DNA from: Clostridium sp. CMCC3677
GTDB lineage: Bacteria; Bacillota; Clostridia; Clostridiales; Clostridiaceae
Reading direction: 5' to 3'
Assembly (NCBI RefSeq): GCF_023845585.1
Contig: NZ_JAMQHS010000016.1
Span: forward strand, 1 to 42,605
Length of the DNA stretch: 42,605 nt
The notes below the pieces were generated by a model. It searched no databases. It saw only the letters and a list, made by a program, of their open reading frames with translations, and was not told the DNA's origin. The position numbers were made by a program, and so were the translations under genes. Shown piece after piece: positions 34,784 through 42,605 of this stretch; position 1 is the first letter of the stretch, and every line of letters starts with the position of its first letter.

Positions 34784-35884
34784 ATGATCTTTATATGTGA
34801 AAAACATAAATTATTAGAGGGTATTTCTATAGTTCAAAAAGCTATTACAGGAAAATCAACAATGAAAGTATTAGACGGTATTTACATAAATGCTACTAAT
34901 GATGGTTTAAGATTAATAGGTTCAGATATGGATCTTAGTATTCAAACATTAGTTAAGTCAGATGTTTTGGACAAAGGTGAGATAGTTATTGATGCTAAAA
35001 TATTTGGAGAGATTATTAGAAAACTTCCAAACTCTGATATAAAAATAGAGACAATAAAAGAAGATGTAATACAAATTACTTGTGAAAAATCAGTTTTCAA
35101 TGTTGTATGTATGAATGCTGATGAATTCCCTTCATTACCTAATATTAACGAAGATTTAAAAGTAGAAGTTAATGAAAGCATTTTAAAAAATATGATTAAG
35201 GGAACCTCTTTTTCTATTGCACAAGATGAAGCAAGACCTATTTTACAAGGGATATTATTTCAAGTTAAAGATAGAACTTTAAATTTAGTTGCACTTGATG
35301 GATATAGATTAGCTATAAGAAGTGAATTTTTAGATAATGATATTAATTTAGAGGTTGTTATCCCAGGAAAGACATTAGTTGAAGTATCAAAAATTCTAGA
35401 AGATCATGATAAAAATGTAGATATAACATTTACTAATAATCATATATTATTTAATTTAGAAAATACTAAAATTATATCAAGATTACTAGATGGAAAATTT
35501 GTTAATTACATTTCATTATTACCTCAAGAACATAAATTATTAGTCACCGTAAAGAAAGAAGAATTACAAAACGGTATAGAAAGAGCATCTTTAATGGCCA
35601 AAGATGGAAATAATAATTTAATCAATTTAGACATTAAAGAAGACACTGTAATAATAACATCTAATTCTCAATTGGGAAAAGTTAGGGAAGAAGTCTCAAT
35701 AAATTTGCAAGGCGATGAAATTGAAATTGCATTTAATTCGAGATATTTATTAGACGTTCTTAAGAATATGGAAAGTGATGAGATAATTTTAGAAATGACA
35801 TCAGGAGTAAGTCCATGTGTCATAAAAGAAAAAAATGGAGAAAATTCTCAATATTTAGTTTTACCAGTAAGACAAATGAGATAA
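34784..35884 (+). CDS. dnaN: DNA polymerase III beta subunit (sliding clamp)
   Basis: 366 aa with three clamp domains. MIFICEKHKLLEGISIVQKAI is the expected start; the last segment EKNGENSQYLVLPVRQMR is the conserved C-terminus. AAGGAGGA is 8 nt before the ATG. Downstream of dnaA and across the DnaA-box region, as in other Firmicutes. Confidence 0.99.
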   Translation: MIFICEKHKLLEGISIVQKAITGKSTMKVLDGIYINATNDGLRLIGSDMDLSIQTLVKSDVLDKGEIVIDAKIFGEIIRKLPNSDIKIETIKEDVIQITCEKSVFNVVCMNADEFPSLPNINEDLKVEVNESILKNMIKGTSFSIAQDEARPILQGILFQVKDRTLNLVALDGYRLAIRSEFLDNDINLEVVIPGKTLVEVSKILEDHDKNVDITFTNNHILFNLENTKIISRLLDGKFVNYISLLPQEHKLLVTVKKEELQNGIERASLMAKDGNNNLINLDIKEDTVIITSNSQLGKVREEVSINLQGDEIEIAFNSRYLLDVLKNMESDEIILEMTSGVSPCVIKEKNGENSQYLVLPVRQMR

Positions 35885-35922
35885 GGAGGAAGTAAATATT
35901 TATTAATATTTATGCAAAAATT

Positions 35923-36129
35923 ATGAATAAAATTGAGATCAATACTGAAATTATAAAATTAGATGCATTTTTGAAATGGAGTGGAATAGCTTCTCTAGGA
36001 TCAGAAGCTAAAATTTATATACAAGAAGGTTTAGTAAAAGTTAATGATGAAATATGTTTGCAAAGAGGAAAAAAATTGAAAGTTGGAGATGTTATAGAAT
36101 TTAAAGATGAAAAATTTGAAATAGTTTAG
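35923..36129 (+). CDS. yaaA: S4-domain RNA-binding protein YaaA
   Basis: 68 aa, S4 fold: LDAFLKWSGIASLGSEAKIYIQEGLVKVNDEICLQRGKKL. Thought to bind rRNA in ribosome assembly. Between dnaN and recF as usual. The start is uncertain: the only good site AGGAGG (35884-35889) is 33 nt upstream, and a 4-codon frame (35912) overlaps the ATG, so initiation may need coupling. Confidence 0.94.
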   Translation: MNKIEINTEIIKLDAFLKWSGIASLGSEAKIYIQEGLVKVNDEICLQRGKKLKVGDVIEFKDEKFEIV

Positions 36130-36203
36130 TATAGCTTTTTAATTTTCTTAATAAACAGGCTATAACTTTTCTATTATGATATAATTGATTATAGGTGTAT
36201 TTT

Positions 36204-37289
36204 ATGTATATAAAAGCGATAATGTTGGTTAATTATAGAAATTATAATAATTCAGAGTTAAATCTTAGTGAAGGTGTTAATGTGTTTATAGGTGATAATG
36301 CCCAAGGTAAGACTAATATTTTAGAATCAATTTACTATTGTGCATTTGCTAAATCTCACAGAACATCACGAGATAAAGATTTAATAAATTGGAAAGAGAA
36401 CGAAGCATATATAAGTTTACTTGTAGGAAAAAAAAGATTAGACAAAAGAATTGATATAAAAATTTTAAGAGACGGTAAAAAAGCTATAAAAGTTAATTCT
36501 ATAAAAATAAATAAAATAGGAGAGCTTTTTGGAACTTTTAACGTAGTTATGTTTTCACCAGAAGATTTAAAAATAATAAAAGAATCTCCTGGGATAAGAA
36601 GAAAGTTTCTAGATATGGAGTTATGTCAAATCAATAAAAAATATTATTTTAATCTAGTTCAATACAATAAAATATTGAATGAAAGAAATATAATTTTAAG
36701 ATCAAGAGATTTTAATAAGGATATTTTAGAGATATATGATTTACAATTAATAGAATATGCTGATTATATTGTTAAAGAAAGGTTAGAATATATAGATAAG
36801 ATAAATTATTATGGAAAATTTATTCATAATGAAATAACTTCGGGAAAAGAAGACATAGTTTTCAAATATGATTCAGGAATAAAGTTTAAAGATAATTTCA
36901 AATATGCTTTTCTAGAAAAATTAAGAAGTAATTTGTTAAGAGATAGAGAACAAGGATTAACATCAATAGGCCCGCATAGAGATGACTTTAATATATTAAT
37001 AAATAATATAGATGTGAAAAAATTTGGTTCTCAAGGTCAACAAAGAACTGCAGTTTTAACTATGAAATTTTCTTCACTTAAGATTATTAAAGAAATTACA
37101 AAGGAATATCCGATTTTATTACTTGATGATGTTCTTTCTGAGCTTGATATAAATAGAAAGCGATATGTATTGAGCACTCTTAATGATATACAAACAATAA
37201 TTACTTGTACCGGTATAAATGATTTAGAAGATTACTTAGATGATAAATCTAAAGTGTTCAAAGTATGCAATGGAGAAATAGTGAATTAA
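36204..37289 (+). CDS. recF: DNA replication and repair protein RecF
   Basis: About 361 aa. Walker A GDNAQGKTNILESIYY near 30-45, signature RTAVLTMKFSSLKI, Walker B PILLLDDVLSELD. It loads RecA at gaps with RecO/RecR. The frame opens at a GTG at 36195, but the ATG at 36204 has TAGGTG 7 nt upstream. Confidence 0.97.
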   Translation: MYIKAIMLVNYRNYNNSELNLSEGVNVFIGDNAQGKTNILESIYYCAFAKSHRTSRDKDLINWKENEAYISLLVGKKRLDKRIDIKILRDGKKAIKVNSIKINKIGELFGTFNVVMFSPEDLKIIKESPGIRRKFLDMELCQINKKYYFNLVQYNKILNERNIILRSRDFNKDILEIYDLQLIEYADYIVKERLEYIDKINYYGKFIHNEITSGKEDIVFKYDSGIKFKDNFKYAFLEKLRSNLLRDREQGLTSIGPHRDDFNILINNIDVKKFGSQGQQRTAVLTMKFSSLKIIKEITKEYPILLLDDVLSELDINRKRYVLSTLNDIQTIITCTGINDLEDYLDDKSKVFKVCNGEIVN

Positions 37290-37303
37290 AGGAGGAATAT
37301 ATA

Positions 37304-37564
37304 GTGTTTTTGCATTTAGGAGAAAATGTTGTAGTTCCTATAAAAGATATTATTGGAATATTCGATTTGGAAAATACTATGTATAGTTCAGATACTATAC
37401 AATTTTTAAGATTAGCAGAAGAAGATGGCTTTGTACAAAGAATTACGAATGAAAAACCTAAATCTTTTGTTATTGCTGAAGTTAATAAAATGAGTAAGAT
37501 ATATCTTTCACCAATATCTTCTGCAACTTTAACTAAAAGAACTGATATAGAATATAATTCGTAA
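37304..37564 (+). CDS. remB: Extracellular matrix regulator RemB (YaaB, DUF370)
   Basis: 86 aa. VFLHLGENVVVPIKDIIGIFDLENTMYSSDT, a DUF370 fold, with a GTG start at 37304, 8 nt from AAAGGAGG; the frame extends to 37265, inside recF, but has no site. In Bacillus RemA-like proteins control biofilm genes. Its position between recF and gyrB is the conserved yaaB locus. Confidence 0.95.
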   Translation: MFLHLGENVVVPIKDIIGIFDLENTMYSSDTIQFLRLAEEDGFVQRITNEKPKSFVIAEVNKMSKIYLSPISSATLTKRTDIEYNS

Positions 37565-37599
37565 GTTAAAATTTTAGTTATAAATATTTTTAAATTTAG

Positions 37600-39519
<1,920 letters not shown>

Positions 39520-39541
39520 TACTTAATATGAGGTGAAGTAC

Positions 39542-42091
39542 ATGGAATTTAATGAAGGAAAAATTATATCTGTAGATATAAAAAATGAAATGAAAAAATG
39601 TTATATAGACTATGCTATGAGTGTTATAGTAGGTCGTGCATTACCAGATGTTAGAGATGGGTTAAAACCTGTTCATAGAAGAATATTATATTCTATGCAA
39701 ATTTTAGGATTATCACCTGAAAAGGGATATAGAAAATGTGCTAGAATAGTCGGAGACGTTTTAGGTAAGTATCATCCACATGGAGATAGTTCTGTTTATG
39801 ATGCATTAGTTAGAATGGCTCAAGATTTCTCAATGAGATATATGTTAGTAGATGGACATGGAAACTTTGGTTCTGTTGACGGCGATGGTGCTGCAGCAAT
39901 GAGATATACAGAAGCAAAGATGAATAAGATAGCTGTTGAAATGTTAAGAGACATTAACAAGAATACAGTTGATTTTATGCCAAACTTTGATGGTGAAGAA
40001 GAAGAACCAACAGTTTTACCGTCTAGATTTCCAAATCTTTTAGTTAATGGATCATCAGGAATAGCAGTTGGAATGGCAACTAATATACCTCCTCACAATT
40101 TAGGAGAAGTAATAGATGGCACAATAATGCTTATAGATAATCCAGAATCTAGTGTACTAGAGCTTATGACTAAAATTAAAGGACCTGATTTCCCAACTGG
40201 AGCAACAATAATGGGTCATGCAGGGATTAGATCAGCTTATGAAACTGGAAGAGGTAAAATAGTAGTTAGAGCTAAATCAGATATTGAAGAAGAAAATGGT
40301 AGACATAAAATAATATTTACTGAAATACCTTACCAAGTTAATAAAGCTAAACTTATAGAAAACATTGCTGAATTAGTAAAAGATAAAAAGATTACTGGAA
40401 TATCTGATTTAAGAGATGAATCAGATAGAGAAGGTATGAGAATCGTAATCGAATTAAAGAAAGATGCTAATCCAAATATAATATTAAACTTATTATATAA
40501 ACATACAAAACTTCAAGATAGTTTTGGCGTTATTATGTTAGCATTAGTAAATAACGAAACAAGGGTTTTAAATTTAAAAGAAGTATTAGTTCATTATATA
40601 GACTTCCAAAAAGAAGTTATAACAAGAAGAACTACATTTGAGTTAAATAAGGCAGAAGCTAGAGCGCATATATTAGAAGGTTTAAAAATTGCACTAGATA
40701 ATATTGATAGAGTAATAAGTGTAATAAGAAACTCATCTACAAGTGAAATAGCTAAAAATACTTTAATGGATGAATTTAATCTTTCAGAAAAGCAATCTCA
40801 AGCAATCTTAGAAATGAAATTAAGAAGATTAACAGGGTTAGAAAGAGATAAAATTGATGATGAATATGATGAATTATTAAAACAAATGGAATATTTAAGA
40901 TCTATATTAGCAAGTGAAGAAAAATTACTAGGAGTTATAAAAGATGAACTTTTAGAAATAAAAGCTAGATATGGAGATGAAAGAAGAACTAGTATTGAAC
41001 AAGATATGAATGAAATTAATATAGAAGATCTTATTCAAGAAGAAGATGTAGTTATAACTTTAACTAAATCTGGATATATAAAGAGAATTTCAGCAGATGT
41101 ATACTCAGCACAAAGAAGAGGTGGAAGAGGAATACAAGCAATGTCAACGAAGGAAGATGATTTTGTAGATCATGTAATGATAACTTCGACTCATTCAGAT
41201 GTATTATTCTTTACTAATAGAGGTAGAGTGTACAAATTAAGAGCTTATGAAATACCTGATGCTGGAAGGCAAGCAAAGGGAACCAATATAATTAATTTAA
41301 TAGCTATTGAACCAGATGAAAAAATACAAACAGTATTAACAGTAACAGATAAGCGTAGAGATGGCTATTTATTTATGGGAACTAAGCAAGGTATTGTAAA
41401 GAAAACTCACTTAAATGAATTTAGAAATTTAAGAAAGAATGGACTAATAGCTATAAACTTAAGAGAAAATGATGAATTATTAAAAGTTAAGATTACTTAT
41501 GGTGATGCTAACGTAATGTTTGTTACTCAAAATGGTTATGCATTAAGATTTAATGAAAAAGATGTTAGACATATGGGTAGAACTGCATCTGGAGTTAAAG
41601 CTATAACATTAAAAGGTGATGATGTAGCTGTATGTATGGATATTGCAGTTGATGATGAAGAATTATTAGTTATTAGTGAAAATGGATTTGGTAAGAGAAC
41701 TCCTGTAAGTGAATATAAGATTCAACATAGGGGTGGAGTAGGTCTTATAACTTATAAGATAAGTGAAAAGACAGGAAAGTTAGTTGGTGCTACAGTTTGT
41801 AAGATTGATGATGAATTAATGCTTATCAATACTAATGGTGTAGCTATAAGAATAAATGTATCAGATATATCAAAAACAAGTAGATCTGCTATGGGTGTAA
41901 CTCTAATGAGAACTAATGAAGAAGAGAAAATAGTTGCTATAGCTAAAATACTAAAAAGTGATGATGAAGATTTAGAAGAAAATGAATTTGAATCTAATGA
42001 AGAAATTGATTTAGTAAATGAAGATAATAGCTTAGATGAATTAGTAGAGAGAGCAGAAGACCATAGTGAAAATGATATTGATATAGAATAG
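39542..42091 (+). CDS. gyrA: DNA gyrase subunit A
   Basis: About 849 aa. [25 protein letters not shown] opens it; the active Tyr is in [11 protein letters not shown]; the GyrA-box QRRGGRG starts the C-terminal DNA-wrapping blades. The acidic tail (from about residue 815) is Glu/Asp-rich. A GTG at 39533 is part of the site GAGGTGA, so ATG at 39542 is the start. Follows gyrB by 22 nt. Confidence 0.99.
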   Translation: MEFNEGKIISVDIKNEMKKCYIDYAMSVIVGRALPDVRDGLKPVHRRILYSMQILGLSPEKGYRKCARIVGDVLGKYHPHGDSSVYDALVRMAQDFSMRYMLVDGHGNFGSVDGDGAAAMRYTEAKMNKIAVEMLRDINKNTVDFMPNFDGEEEEPTVLPSRFPNLLVNGSSGIAVGMATNIPPHNLGEVIDGTIMLIDNPESSVLELMTKIKGPDFPTGATIMGHAGIRSAYETGRGKIVVRAKSDIEEENGRHKIIFTEIPYQVNKAKLIENIAELVKDKKITGISDLRDESDREGMRIVIELKKDANPNIILNLLYKHTKLQDSFGVIMLALVNNETRVLNLKEVLVHYIDFQKEVITRRTTFELNKAEARAHILEGLKIALDNIDRVISVIRNSSTSEIAKNTLMDEFNLSEKQSQAILEMKLRRLTGLERDKIDDEYDELLKQMEYLRSILASEEKLLGVIKDELLEIKARYGDERRTSIEQDMNEINIEDLIQEEDVVITLTKSGYIKRISADVYSAQRRGGRGIQAMSTKEDDFVDHVMITSTHSDVLFFTNRGRVYKLRAYEIPDAGRQAKGTNIINLIAIEPDEKIQTVLTVTDKRRDGYLFMGTKQGIVKKTHLNEFRNLRKNGLIAINLRENDELLKVKITYGDANVMFVTQNGYALRFNEKDVRHMGRTASGVKAITLKGDDVAVCMDIAVDDEELLVISENGFGKRTPVSEYKIQHRGGVGLITYKISEKTGKLVGATVCKIDDELMLINTNGVAIRINVSDISKTSRSAMGVTLMRTNEEEKIVAIAKILKSDDEDLEENEFESNEEIDLVNEDNSLDELVERAEDHSENDIDIE

Positions 42092-42114
42092 ATAAAGAAT
42101 TTAAGTGATAAAAT

Positions 42115-42158
42115 AAAAAAACTATGTAGGATTTTAGTTACTCCTACATAGTTTTTTT
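42115..42158 (+). terminator. Terminator after gyrA
   Basis: A 17-bp stem (42115-42131 with 42142-42158; core ACTATGTAGGA), 10-nt loop, ending in seven T. Ends the gyrBA transcript ahead of the rRNA promoter. Confidence 0.93.
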
Positions 42159-42432
42159 GTTTTATATAGGTATAAAATGCTAAATAAAAGCTTAGTTTAG
42201 AGATATAAAGTATATACTAAGAAGTAATGTCATCCTGGCGTGTCAATATAAGAAATATGAAGAAAATAAAAGTAAAATAAAGAATAGTATATATATTTTT
42301 ACTATATAGAACTATACAATAATAGAGCTGTATAATATATATGGTAAGATAAAACACGTCGCTGAGAGATGCGATGAACAAGTTTAAGAAAATTAAGTTT
42401 TTAGAAATTGAATTTCAACTTAAAAAAACTTG

Positions 42433-42461
42433 TTGACAAGAAATAACTTAAGTGATATACT
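42433..42461 (+). promoter_or_regulatory. rRNA operon promoter
   Basis: TTGACA (42433-42438), 17-bp spacer, TATACT (42456-42461). It points right, out of the window. A second TTGACA at 42499 has no -10 and is part of a small GTTGAC/GTCAAC hairpin. A TATAAT at 42331 may belong to an earlier promoter, but no good -35 was seen. Confidence 0.8.
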
Positions 42462-42605
42462 TAAGAAGTCGCTTGAGGGCGACACAATAAAACAAAAGTT
42501 GACAAGAAAGTCAACAATGAAAATTTGGTCTTTGAAAATTGAACAGAAATCAAGAAACATTAAAATAAACCAGCAATTCTTTATTTGAGTAAGTCAAGAT
42601 TAAAC
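42462..42605 (+). other. rRNA operon leader, 5' of the 16S gene
   Basis: GTCGC/GCGAC and GTTGAC/GTCAAC stem-loops are followed by GGTCTTTGAAAATTGAAC (about 42527-42544), the boxA-like antitermination sequence found just before 16S genes in clostridia. The mature 16S end (about TTGAGAGTTTGATC) is not reached. The region 42160-42430 shows no gene; it holds inverted segments such as AACAAGTTTAAG near 42379. Confidence 0.8.

Noticed and set aside
42301..42360. A second rRNA promoter around TATAAT at 42331
   Set aside because: No acceptable -35 hexamer at 16-18 bp; only the 42433-42461 promoter is supported.

Overview
The window is very AT-rich DNA from a low-GC, spore-forming Firmicute, almost certainly Clostridium sensu stricto. 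The support for this is codon use, AGGAGG-type ribosome binding sites with frequent TTG/GTG starts, sporulation genes (yyaC, a LonC-type protease, jag/yidC), and the gene order around the chromosomal origin. I cannot fix the species from sequence alone.

Right side (about 32.5-42.6 kb, mostly + strand) is the replication origin and the first genes of the right replichore: rpmH (leftward), a DnaA-box cluster, dnaA, a second DnaA-box cluster with a DnaA-trio and AT-rich unwinding region, dnaN, yaaA, recF, remB, gyrB, gyrA and a strong terminator. The window then ends in the promoter and leader of a ribosomal RNA operon. The 16S gene itself would lie just past the right edge.

Middle (about 22.7-32.6 kb, - strand) is the classic left flank of the origin. 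It carries rpmH-rnpA-yidD-yidC-jag (ribosome, RNase P, membrane insertion), mnmE-mnmG-rsmG (tRNA and rRNA modification), noc, parA-parB with a perfect parS site (chromosome segregation), and a DUF4446 membrane protein. From about 10.8 to 19.5 kb lie a ribosomal/replication block: rpsF-ssb-rpsR behind an S6:S18-type leader, then a MazG-like protein, the c-di-AMP phosphodiesterase gdpP, rplI, lonC and dnaB. A MscS channel, DUF951 and a DUF3343 putative Se/S carrier sit beside them.

Left part (0-10.5 kb) is metabolic: a partly duplicated tRNA cluster (Thr, Val, Glu, Asp), an unrecognised protein, a BaiN/HI0933-like flavoprotein, an acyl-ACP thioesterase, a DUF1858 protein, purA, a malic enzyme, glnK-amtB, proC, and a small protein that looks like a very divergent Hsp20. 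Most genes point away from the origin. The exceptions (flavoprotein, malic enzyme, small Hsp20-like protein, LysE transporter, cysteine desulfurase, yyaC) run against the fork.

The least expected signals are not genes. (1) Five DnaA-box-like 9-mers in one orientation, spaced 25-26 bp, lie between amtB and proC, 24 kb from dnaA. (2) A family of short elements (about 90-145 bp) with terminal inverted repeats is present in at least five copies between genes. (3) A perfect 19-bp hairpin fully hides the Shine-Dalgarno of yyaC. (4) A promoter upstream of amtB is followed within about 10 nt by a strong intrinsic terminator.
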